Source of the DNA: CAIYYX01 sp035530135
GTDB lineage: Bacteria > Pseudomonadota > Gammaproteobacteria > Burkholderiales > Rhodocyclaceae
Assembly: GCA_035530135.1 (NCBI GenBank)
Contig: DATKVJ010000091.1
Coordinates: 1-35,508, forward strand
Reading direction: 5' to 3'
DNA: 35,508 nt
The notes beneath the pieces were generated by a model. That model was not told the origin of the DNA. It made no database searches and saw only the letters and a list, made by a program, of their open reading frames with translations. Below, in pieces: positions 15,987 to 22,765 of this stretch; positions within the stretch are counted from its first letter, which is position 1; every line of letters starts with the position of its first letter. The position numbers were made by a program, and so were the translations under genes.

Positions 15987-16364
15987 ATGAAACTGCAAGC
16001 CAACCGCCCCGTCGGCCTGAACGTCGTCACCGCCCACGGCGACGGCTATTTCGCGATCAACGGCGAGGCCCACCACCAGAGCCTGCTGGTGACGCCGCAG
16101 CGCCTGGAGACGGAGTGGATCGCGGGCGGCATCGAGGCCCTGACCGCAGCCGATTTCCAGCGCCTGGCGCAACTGGACTGCGAGGTGCTGATCCTCGGCA
16201 CCGGCACCCGCCAGCGCTTTCCCGAGCCCGCCCTGCTCGCCCCGATGATGGCGGCGAGGATAGGCGTCGAGGTGATGGACAGCGCCGCCGCGGCCCGCAC
16301 CTACAACATCCTCGCGGCGGAGGGGCGACAGGTCGCGGCACTCCTGCTCGTAGACCGCGCATGA
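15987..16364 (+). CDS. Mth938-like domain protein (DUF498/Xcc1710 family)
   Basis: A 125-residue protein with the Mth938-like fold. Family features are NVVTAHGDGYFAINGEAHHQSLLVTP in the N-terminal half, then the strand CEVLILGTGTRQRFP and the C-terminal IGVEVMDSAAAARTYNILAAEGRQVAALL. No membrane segment or signal peptide is present, so it is cytoplasmic. The molecular role of the family in bacteria is not known to me; eukaryotic relatives (NDUFAF3) help complex I assembly. The stop overlaps the arnT ATG by ATGA, so it is the first gene of the lipid A modification operon and is probably co-translated with ArnT. Any direct role in that pathway is unproven. Confidence 0.85.
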   Translation: MKLQANRPVGLNVVTAHGDGYFAINGEAHHQSLLVTPQRLETEWIAGGIEALTAADFQRLAQLDCEVLILGTGTRQRFPEPALLAPMMAARIGVEVMDSAAAARTYNILAAEGRQVAALLLVDRA

Positions 16365-18169
16365 AGTTGCGGCGGGGCTCTCCATCGGCGCGGACGCTGC
16401 TGCTGCTCCTGACGCTGTTCTCGGTGCTTTGGCTCGGAACCATCGATTACCGTAAGCTGATCATGCCCGACGAGGGCCGCTACGCCGAGATCCCGCGCGA
16501 GATGGTGGCCACCGGCGACTGGCTGACGCCGCGCCTGAACGGCATCAAGTATTTCGAGAAGCCGGCGTTGCAATACTGGGCCACCGCCGCGGCGTACACC
16601 CTGTTCGGCGAGCACCAATGGACGGCGCGGCTGTGGAGCGCGCTCACCGGCCTGCTGGGCGTGCTGGTCACCTGGTTTACGGCGCGCCGCCTGTGGGGAC
16701 AGGGCGCCGCGCTGGGCGGGGCCGGCGTGCTCGCCGGCAGCCTGCTCTACGGTCTGATCGGCCACGTCAATACCCTGGACATGGGCGTCTCCTTTTTCCT
16801 CTCGGCGGCGGTGTTCGCCTTCGTCCTGGCGCAGCAGGACGACGCCAGCGACCGCGAGAACCGCAATTACATGCTCTCGGCGTGGCTGGCGCTAGCACTC
16901 GCCATGCTCAGCAAGGGCCTGATCGCCCTGGTGCTGCCGGGCACCACCCTGCTCGGCTATTCGCTCTGGCAGCGAGACTTTGCTCCCTGGCGCCGTCTGC
17001 ACCTGATTCCCGGCCTGGCGCTGTTCACCGTCGTCGCCGCGCCCTGGTTCGTCGCCGTCTCGCTCGCCAACCCGGAGTTCGCCTGGTTCTTCTTCATCCA
17101 CGAGCACTTCCAGCGCTTCCTCACCAAGGTCGCCGGCCGCTACCAGCCGATCTGGTATTTCCTCCCCATCCTCCTGGTCGGCATGGTCCCCTGGCTGGTC
17201 GCGCTGTTCTCGGCGCCCTGGGCCGCGGTGCGGCGCGATGTCTCGCAGCGCTTCCAGCCGCGGCGCTTCCTGTGGCTGTGGATCCTGGTGGTGTTCTGCT
17301 TCTTCTCGGTCTCCGACTCCAAGCTGGCCTCCTACATCCTGCCGCTGTTCCCGGCGCTGGCGGCGTTGATCGGCTGGCACTTCGAGCAGATCGCCGGCCG
17401 CGATCCGCGCGCGCTGCGCTGGCACGCCGGCCCGCTGATTCCGCTGGCGCTCGCCTGCCTGGCGCTCTCGCCGCAGGCGGTCCGGCTCGCCAGCCCCGAG
17501 GTACCGGTGGCCCTCTACGCCGCCTATGTGCCCTGGCTCCTGGCCGCCAGCGGCTCGCTCTTGATCGGGGCGCTGGCGGGCTTCGCCTTCGCCTGGCGCG
17601 CGCTACCGCGCGCCGCGCTGCTGGGCCTCGCTACGGGCGGCCTGCTGTTCTCCCAGCTGATCCTGCTCGGCCACGACAGCCTGGCGCCGTCTAACTCTTC
17701 CTACGCCATCGCCCGGAAGATCCGCGGCCTGGTGCCGCCCGACGTCCCCTTCTATAGCGTCAATACCTACGATCAGACGCTGCCCTTCTACCTGAAGCGC
17801 ACCCTGACCATGGTCGCCTACAAGGACGAGCTCGCGTTCGGCATCGCTCACGAACCGCAGAAATTCGTTCCCGACCTGGCCCGCTTCGCCGCGCTCTGGC
17901 GCGCTGCGCCCGCCGCCTGGGCGCTGATGACTCCAGAGGGCTACCGGCAGTTCCTCGCCCAGGGCTTGCCGATGCAGCTCGTCGCCCGGGACACCCGCCG
18001 CGTCATCGTGAAAAACATTAGCCCACCCCCCGACCCCCGCCCCAAGGGCGAGGGTGACGGTTGTTCTGCCGCGCCAGGCGCGGCATCCATGCCCTTGGCG
18101 GGCTCCGCCTTGGGGGATCCCAAGGGGACTTCCTTCGGGGCGCGGCCCTGCGGCGGAACCAAGCCATGA
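16361..18169 (+). CDS. arnT: ArnT-like lipid A 4-amino-4-deoxy-L-arabinose transferase (GT83), with repeat-derived tail
   Basis: ArnT moves L-Ara4N from undecaprenyl phosphate to lipid A phosphates at the periplasmic face. The protein is polytopic: a first helix (RTLLLLLTLFSVLWLGTI), then the periplasmic loop with the family signature MPDEGRYAEIPREMVATGDW and LNGIKYFEKPALQYW, and about a dozen further helices to near residue 480, followed by a soluble C-domain ending around ARDTRRVIVKNI. The 602 residues exceed the usual 550; the last 49 (from SPPPDPRPKG) are encoded by an intergenic-type hairpin repeat and are low-complexity. Assignment as ArnT rests on family motifs plus the arnBCAD genes that follow. 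The start overlaps the Mth938-like stop and the stop overlaps the next ATG. Confidence 0.9.
   Translation: MKLRRGSPSARTLLLLLTLFSVLWLGTIDYRKLIMPDEGRYAEIPREMVATGDWLTPRLNGIKYFEKPALQYWATAAAYTLFGEHQWTARLWSALTGLLGVLVTWFTARRLWGQGAALGGAGVLAGSLLYGLIGHVNTLDMGVSFFLSAAVFAFVLAQQDDASDRENRNYMLSAWLALALAMLSKGLIALVLPGTTLLGYSLWQRDFAPWRRLHLIPGLALFTVVAAPWFVAVSLANPEFAWFFFIHEHFQRFLTKVAGRYQPIWYFLPILLVGMVPWLVALFSAPWAAVRRDVSQRFQPRRFLWLWILVVFCFFSVSDSKLASYILPLFPALAALIGWHFEQIAGRDPRALRWHAGPLIPLALACLALSPQAVRLASPEVPVALYAAYVPWLLAASGSLLIGALAGFAFAWRALPRAALLGLATGGLLFSQLILLGHDSLAPSNSSYAIARKIRGLVPPDVPFYSVNTYDQTLPFYLKRTLTMVAYKDELAFGIAHEPQKFVPDLARFAALWRAAPAAWALMTPEGYRQFLAQGLPMQLVARDTRRVIVKNISPPPDPRPKGEGDGCSAAPGAASMPLAGSALGDPKGTSFGARPCGGTKP
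18019..18125. repeat. Hairpin-rich repeat cluster inside the 3' end of arnT (copy 1)
   Basis: Successive palindromes are CGCCC-caa-GGGCG (about 18039-18051), GCCGCGC-cag-GCGCGGC (18068-18084) and CCTTGGG-ggat-CCCAAGG (18108-18125). The first part (C-rich run, short hairpin, G-run, then GTGACGG and TTCTGCCGC) resembles the sequence at 18541-18595, so the SMR gene is flanked by two copies. The repeat is read through in frame as the ArnT tail. Confidence 0.65.
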
Positions 18170-18537
18170 ACCCCGTCAGCTTTTCCCTGATCCTCACCGG
18201 GGTGCTGCTCAACGCCGCCGCCCAGCTGCTGCTCAAGGCCGGCACCAACGCCGTCGGCCACTTCGAGTTCCAGCTCGGCAACCTGATCCCGATCGGCCTG
18301 AAGCTGGCACTCGAACCCCACATCTTGGGCGGCCTGGCTTGCTACGCGGTCAGCTTGGTGGTCTGGATCATGGGGCTGTCCCGGGTACCGGTCAGCGTCG
18401 CCTATCCGATGCTGTCGATCGGCTACGTGATCAATGCCTTCGTCGCCTGGCAGTGGTTCGGCGAGGTGCTCTCGGCGCAGAAGCTCGCCGGCATCGGCTT
18501 CGTCGTAGTCGGCGTGTTCCTGGTGGCGAGGTCATGA
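18166..18537 (+). CDS. SMR-type L-Ara4N-phosphoundecaprenol flippase subunit (ArnE/ArnF-like)
   Basis: A 123-residue, four-helix small-multidrug-resistance protein: TM1 SFSLILTGVLLNAAAQLLLKAG, TM2 around GLKLALEPHILGGLACYAVSLVVWI, TM3 SVAYPMLSIGYVINAFVAW and TM4 LAGIGFVVVGVFLVA. The motif SVAYPMLSIGYV is the family signature seen in EmrE and in ArnE/ArnF. In E. coli ArnE and ArnF together flip undecaprenyl-phosphate-L-Ara4N to the periplasm; here only one gene is present, so it may form a homodimer or pair with a protein encoded elsewhere. Its ATG overlaps the arnT stop by ATGA. I cannot say whether it is closer to ArnE or ArnF. Confidence 0.85.
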   Translation: MNPVSFSLILTGVLLNAAAQLLLKAGTNAVGHFEFQLGNLIPIGLKLALEPHILGGLACYAVSLVVWIMGLSRVPVSVAYPMLSIGYVINAFVAWQWFGEVLSAQKLAGIGFVVVGVFLVARS

Positions 18538-18721
18538 GGGCCTTCCCCCCGGCCCCCCTCCCGAGGAGGGGGGTGACGGCCGTTCAGCCGCTGATGCGGC
18601 TTCCATATCATGGCTCGCTGTGCCCCAGGGCCGGCTTTACACAGCCGGCCCGCTTCGGCGGCGTGGAGCAGTGCTCCGCGCAACCCCGCCTACGCCCTCG
18701 GGGCGGCCCTTCGGAGACAGC
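18538..18721. repeat. 184-bp gap with strong hairpins between the SMR gene and arnB (repeat copy 2)
   Basis: No gene is supported here. It holds CCCCCCTCC-cga-GGAGGGGGG (18553-18573, 9-bp stem), then GTGACGG and TTCAGCCGC as in copy 1 within arnT, and GGGCCGGCT-ttacac-AGCCGGCCC (18628-18651, perfect 9-bp stem). A smaller palindrome GGAGCA-g-TGCTCC lies near 18665. These could partly terminate or stabilise the polycistronic arn mRNA. The arnB Shine-Dalgarno GGAG is at 18713-18716. Confidence 0.7.
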
Positions 18722-19852
18722 ATGAACTTCCTGCCCTTCACCCGTCCTAGCATAGACGAGGAGACCATCGCCGCGGTGGGCGAGGTGCTGCGCTCCGGCT
18801 GGCTCACCAGCGGCCCGAAGGTCAAGGCCTTCGAGGCCGCGCTCTCCGACTATTGCGGCGGCCGCACGGTGCGCGCCTTCAGCTCGGGCACGGCGACGCT
18901 GGAAGTGGCGCTGCGCCTGGCCGGCGTCGGACCGGGCGACGAGGTGATCACCACGCCCCTGACCTGGGTCGCCAGCGCCAACGTGGTGCTCGCCCTCGGG
19001 GCGAAGCCGGTGCTGGTGGACATCGACCCGAAAACGCGCAACATCGACCTCACGCGCATCGAGGCGGCGGTGACGGAGAAGACGCGCGCGCTCCTCCCGG
19101 TCGATCTGGCCGGCCTGCCGGTGGATCGCGACGCGCTCTACGCGCTCGCGCAGCGGCATCAGCTGCGCGTGGTCGAGGACGCCGCCCAGGCCTTCGGCGC
19201 CAGTTGGCGCGGCCGGCGCATCGGGACCTCATTTGGCAACGACAGCGACTTCGTCTCCTTCAGCTTCCACGCCAACAAGAACATCACCACCGGCGAGGGC
19301 GGCGCCCTGGTGCTGCCCGCCGACGTCGATCCGGGCTTGTGCGAGCGCCTGCGCCTGCAGGGGGTGGAGCGCTTCCCCGACGGCACGATGGACGTCGATG
19401 TGCTGGGCGGCAAGTTCAACCTGACCGACATCGCCGCCACCATCGGCCTGGGCCAACTCAAGCACCTGGAAGCATTCACCGCGCGCCGCCGGCAATTGGC
19501 TCAGCGCTATTTCGAGCACTTCGGCGAACTCGCCATCGCCGGTCTGGTGCTGCCGCCGGCCGACTTCGAAAACTCGAACTGGCACATGTATCAGGTGCTG
19601 CTGCCCGAGGCATTCGAGCGCGGCGCCTTCATCAAGGCGATGCAGGAGCGCGGCATCGGCATCGGCGTGCACTACCCGGCGCTGCACCTGTTCTCGCTCT
19701 ATCGTCGCCTGGGCTTCAAGGCGGGTGATTTCCCGCAGGCCGAGCGGGTCGGCAGGCAAACCGTTACACTGCCCCTTTTCCCCGCCATGACCGACGGCGA
19801 CGTCGAACGCGTCTGCAGCGCCGTCGCCGATGTCCTCGATCGAGCCGCATGA
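18722..19852 (+). CDS. arnB: UDP-4-amino-4-deoxy-L-arabinose aminotransferase
   Basis: ArnB is a PLP enzyme of the DegT/DnrJ/EryC1/StrS family that converts UDP-4-keto-pentose to UDP-L-Ara4N with glutamate. The 376 residues begin FLPFTRPSIDEETIAAVGEVLRSGW, the usual family start, with SSGTATLEVALRLAGVGPGDEVITTPLTW (cofactor phosphate site), VVEDAAQAFGA with the ring-contact Asp, and the Schiff-base lysine K186 in SFHANKNITTGEGGALV. The ending GIGIGVHYPALHLFSLYR is typical. The start at ATG 18722 follows GGAG by six bases; an open frame from 18620 is intergenic hairpin DNA. It overlaps arnC by ATGA. The formal alternative, another sugar aminotransferase, is made unlikely by the neighbours. Confidence 0.93.
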   Translation: MNFLPFTRPSIDEETIAAVGEVLRSGWLTSGPKVKAFEAALSDYCGGRTVRAFSSGTATLEVALRLAGVGPGDEVITTPLTWVASANVVLALGAKPVLVDIDPKTRNIDLTRIEAAVTEKTRALLPVDLAGLPVDRDALYALAQRHQLRVVEDAAQAFGASWRGRRIGTSFGNDSDFVSFSFHANKNITTGEGGALVLPADVDPGLCERLRLQGVERFPDGTMDVDVLGGKFNLTDIAATIGLGQLKHLEAFTARRRQLAQRYFEHFGELAIAGLVLPPADFENSNWHMYQVLLPEAFERGAFIKAMQERGIGIGVHYPALHLFSLYRRLGFKAGDFPQAERVGRQTVTLPLFPAMTDGDVERVCSAVADVLDRAA

Positions 19853-20793
19853 GCCATCCCGAAATCTCCGTCGTCATCCCCATCTACAACGAAGAGGAAG
19901 GTCTGCCCGAGCTCTTCGCCCGGCTCTACCCGGCGCTCGACGCGCTCGACGCCCGCTACGAGGTGATCTTCGTCAACGACGGCAGCCGCGACCGCTCCGC
20001 CGCCATCTTGCGTCACCAGTTCCAGCTGCGCCCGGACGTGACGCGGGTGGTGCTGTTCGCCGCCAACTTCGGCCAGCACATGGCGATCATGGCCGGCTTC
20101 GAACGGAGCCGCGGCGACATCGTGATCACCCTCGACGCCGACCTGCAGAACCCGCCCGAGGAGATCGCCGCGCTGGTCGACAAGATGCGCGCCGGTCACG
20201 ACTACGTCGGCACCATCCGCCGCCAGCGTCAGGACTCGGCCTTCCGCCGCTACGCCTCGCGCGCGATGAACCGCCTGCGCGAACGGATCACCCGGATCAA
20301 GATGACCGACCAGGGCTGCATGATGCGCGCCTATTCGCGCGCCATCGTCGATGCCATCAACGGCTGCCACGAAGTCAGCACCTTCGTCCCGGCGCTGGGC
20401 TACACCTTCGCCCAACGCCCGACCGAGATCGAAATCGGCCACGAGGAGCGCCACGCCGGCGTCTCCAAGTATTCGCTCTACAGCCTGATCCGCCTGAATT
20501 TCGACCTGATGACCGGCTTCTCGCTGGTGCCGCTGCAATGGTTCTCGATGGTCGGCATCGTCATCTCGACGCTCTCGGTGCTGTTCGTCGGCTACCTGGC
20601 GGTGCGCCGGCTGATCGTCGGTCCCGAGGCGCAAGGCCTGTTCACCCTGTTCGGCATCGCCTTCTTCCTGATCGGCCTGACCCTGTTCGGCGTCGGCCTG
20701 CTCGGCGAGTATGTCGGCCGCATCTACCAGCAGGTGCGGCACCGGCCGCGCTACCTGATCGACGCGGTGCTGGAGCGGGACGAAGCGCCATGA
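19849..20793 (+). CDS. arnC: Undecaprenyl-phosphate 4-deoxy-4-formamido-L-arabinose transferase
   Basis: ArnC is a GT2 membrane glycosyltransferase that attaches formylated L-Ara4N to undecaprenyl phosphate on the inner face of the inner membrane. The 314-residue protein opens with ISVVIPIYNEEEGLPELFARL, followed by EVIFVNDGSRDRS (the GT2 nucleotide-binding Asp), FAANFGQHMAIMAGF, the DxD-like TLDADLQNPPEEI and a MTDQGCMMRAYSR segment. Two C-terminal transmembrane helices lie near 228-250 and 262-288 (TLFGIAFFLIGLTLFGVGLLGEYVG). The family is shared with GtrB-type dolichol-phosphate transferases, but position between arnB and the ArnA genes supports ArnC. Start and stop both overlap neighbours by ATGA. 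Confidence 0.93.
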   Translation: MSHPEISVVIPIYNEEEGLPELFARLYPALDALDARYEVIFVNDGSRDRSAAILRHQFQLRPDVTRVVLFAANFGQHMAIMAGFERSRGDIVITLDADLQNPPEEIAALVDKMRAGHDYVGTIRRQRQDSAFRRYASRAMNRLRERITRIKMTDQGCMMRAYSRAIVDAINGCHEVSTFVPALGYTFAQRPTEIEIGHEERHAGVSKYSLYSLIRLNFDLMTGFSLVPLQWFSMVGIVISTLSVLFVGYLAVRRLIVGPEAQGLFTLFGIAFFLIGLTLFGVGLLGEYVGRIYQQVRHRPRYLIDAVLERDEAP

Positions 20794-21725
20794 GCCGTGC
20801 CGTGGTCTTCGCCTATCACAACGTCGGCGTGCGCTGCCTGTCGGTGCTGCTCGCCCACGATATCGAGGTGGCGCTGGTGCTCACCCATCGCGACGATCCG
20901 GACGAGAACCTCTGGTTCGACAGCGTCACCGAACTCGCGGCGCTGCACGCGATCCCCACGATCACGCCGCCCGACCCGAACGATCCGGAGGTCGTCGCGC
21001 GTATCGCCGCACTCTCGCCCGACTTCCTGTTCTCCTTCTACTACCGGCAGATGATCAAGCGCCCGCTGCTGGAACTGCCTCGTGGCGGCGCCTACAACAT
21101 GCACGGCTCGCTGCTGCCCAAATACCGCGGCCGGGCGCCGGTGAACTGGGCGGTGTTGAACGGCGAGCGCGAGACCGGCGCGACGCTGCACCGGATGCTG
21201 GAAAAACCCGACGCCGGCGCGATCCTGGCCCAGCAGGCGATCCCCATCCTGCCCGACGACAACGCCTTCGAGGTCTTCAACAAGGTCACGGTGGCAGCCG
21301 AAATCGCGCTCGACCGCGTGCTGCCGCAGCTCGTCGCCGGCACCGCGGCCGAGACGCCGCAGGATCTGGCTCGGGGTTCGTACTTCGGCGGCAGGCGGCC
21401 CGAGGACGGCCGCATCGATTGGCACGCCGACGCCCGGAGCATCCACAACCTGGTGCGCGCCGTCGCGCCGCCCTACCCCGGCGCCTTCAGCGCGCTCGCC
21501 GGTGGGACGCTGCGCGTGGGCAAGAGCCTGGTCGAGTCGCGGCGGCCGCCGAGACCGGGCGGGCCCGGGCTCTACGCCGAGGGCAGCAATGTCTATGCCG
21601 ATTGCGGCGACGGCCGCGTGCTGCGCCTGGTCGCGCTCGAATTCGGCGGCGCGCGGCTCGATGCCGCCGGCTTCACCGCCCGCTTCGGCTCCGAAAAACT
21701 TCTTCTCCCTAGGTCATCATCATGA
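20790..21725 (+). CDS. UDP-L-Ara4N formyltransferase (stand-alone N-terminal half of ArnA)
   Basis: This 311-residue enzyme should transfer the formyl group of N10-formyltetrahydrofolate to the 4-amine of UDP-L-Ara4N. It matches the N-terminal domain of E. coli ArnA: AVVFAYHNVGVRCLSVLLAHDIEVALVLTH at the start, FLFSFYYRQMIKRPLLEL, then NMHGSLLPKYRGRAPVNWA and LEKPDAGAI. The catalytic triad Asn103-His105-Asp141 is intact at nearly the E. coli numbering (102, 104, 140). A C-terminal OB-like region covers about 205-300. In E. coli this is fused to the decarboxylase; here the chain ends and the decarboxylase is a separate gene with ATGA overlap. It may still form a complex with its partner. Confidence 0.92.
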   Translation: MSRAVVFAYHNVGVRCLSVLLAHDIEVALVLTHRDDPDENLWFDSVTELAALHAIPTITPPDPNDPEVVARIAALSPDFLFSFYYRQMIKRPLLELPRGGAYNMHGSLLPKYRGRAPVNWAVLNGERETGATLHRMLEKPDAGAILAQQAIPILPDDNAFEVFNKVTVAAEIALDRVLPQLVAGTAAETPQDLARGSYFGGRRPEDGRIDWHADARSIHNLVRAVAPPYPGAFSALAGGTLRVGKSLVESRRPPRPGGPGLYAEGSNVYADCGDGRVLRLVALEFGGARLDAAGFTARFGSEKLLLPRSSS

Positions 21726-22765
21726 AAAAAGTCCTCATCCTCGGCGTCAACGGCTTCATCGGCCACCATCTCTCCCAGCGCATCATCGAGGCCACCGACT
21801 GGGAGGTCTATGGCATGGACATGCAGTCCGAGCGCGTCGCCGACCTGATCGACCATCCGCGCTTCCATTTCTTCGAGGGCGACATCACCATCAACAAGGA
21901 GTGGATCGAGTACCACGTCAGGAAGTGCGACACGGTGCTGCCGCTGGTGGCCATCGCCACGCCGGCGACCTACGTCAAGGAGCCGCTGCGGGTGTTCGAG
22001 CTCGACTTCGAGGCCAACCTGCCGATCATCCGCCACGCGGTGAAGTACGGCAAGCGGGTGATCTTCCCCTCGACTTCGGAAGTCTATGGGATGTGCGGCG
22101 ACGCCGAATTCGACCCGGAGAACTCCAACCTGATCTACGGCCCGATCAACAAGCCGCGCTGGATCTACGCCTGCGCCAAGCAGTTGATGGACCGCGTGAT
22201 CGCCGCCTACGGCCAGCAGGAAGGGCTCGACTACACGCTGTTCCGGCCGTTCAACTGGATCGGCGCCGGCCTCGATTCGATCCACACGCCCAAGGAGGGC
22301 AGCTCGCGCGTCATCACCCAGTTCCTGGGCCACATCGTGCGCGGCGAGCCGATCAAGCTGGTCGATGGCGGCGCCCAGAAGCGCGCCTTCACCTACGTCT
22401 CAGACGGCATCGCGGCGCTGATGAAGATCATTGAGAACCCAAACGGCATCGCCAGCGGCAAGATCTACAACATCGGCAATCCGGCCAACAACTACTCGGT
22501 GCGCGAGCTGGCATTGATGATGCTGGCCATGGCCAAGCAGTATCCCGAATACCGCGACAGCGCGGAGAAGGTCGAGATGATCGAGACCACTTCCGGCGAC
22601 TACTACGGCAAGGGCTACCAGGACGTGCAAAACCGCGTGCCCAAGATCGCCAACACCATGGCCGACTTCGACTGGGCGCCGAAGGTGGGCATGCAGGATG
22701 CGCTGCGGCACATCCTCGATGCCTACCGCGGCGACGTCGCCGGCGCGCGCAGTCTCGTCGACTAG
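21722..22765 (+). CDS. UDP-glucuronate oxidative decarboxylase (stand-alone C-terminal half of ArnA)
   Basis: This 347-residue short-chain dehydrogenase/reductase-type enzyme oxidises UDP-glucuronate at C4 and decarboxylates it to UDP-4-keto-pentose with NAD+. It matches the C-terminal domain of ArnA: KVLILGVNGFIGHHLSQRI (GxxGxxG), PSTSEVYGMCGDAEFDPENS with Ser119 and Glu120 at the positions of the E. coli catalytic pair, NKPRWIYACAKQ with Tyr149 and Lys153 (YxxxK), FRPFNWIG, and LVDGGAQKRAFTYVSDGI with the arginine used in decarboxylation. The end YYGKGYQDVQNRVPKI is also ArnA-like. It overlaps the formyltransferase gene by ATGA and the arnD GTG by one base. The E. coli Ser-Glu and Arg roles are from published work on ArnA. 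Confidence 0.93.
   Translation: MKKVLILGVNGFIGHHLSQRIIEATDWEVYGMDMQSERVADLIDHPRFHFFEGDITINKEWIEYHVRKCDTVLPLVAIATPATYVKEPLRVFELDFEANLPIIRHAVKYGKRVIFPSTSEVYGMCGDAEFDPENSNLIYGPINKPRWIYACAKQLMDRVIAAYGQQEGLDYTLFRPFNWIGAGLDSIHTPKEGSSRVITQFLGHIVRGEPIKLVDGGAQKRAFTYVSDGIAALMKIIENPNGIASGKIYNIGNPANNYSVRELALMMLAMAKQYPEYRDSAEKVEMIETTSGDYYGKGYQDVQNRVPKIANTMADFDWAPKVGMQDALRHILDAYRGDVAGARSLVD

Noticed and set aside
13897..15990. 697-codon plus-strand open frame opposite hom and alaA
   Set aside because: Shadow of two well-recognised genes; composition is His/Asp/Val-rich with no family match.
18620..18721. 34-residue N-terminal extension of ArnB
   Set aside because: This part is hairpin-rich repeat DNA; the Shine-Dalgarno at 18713-18716 and family alignment place the start at 18722.
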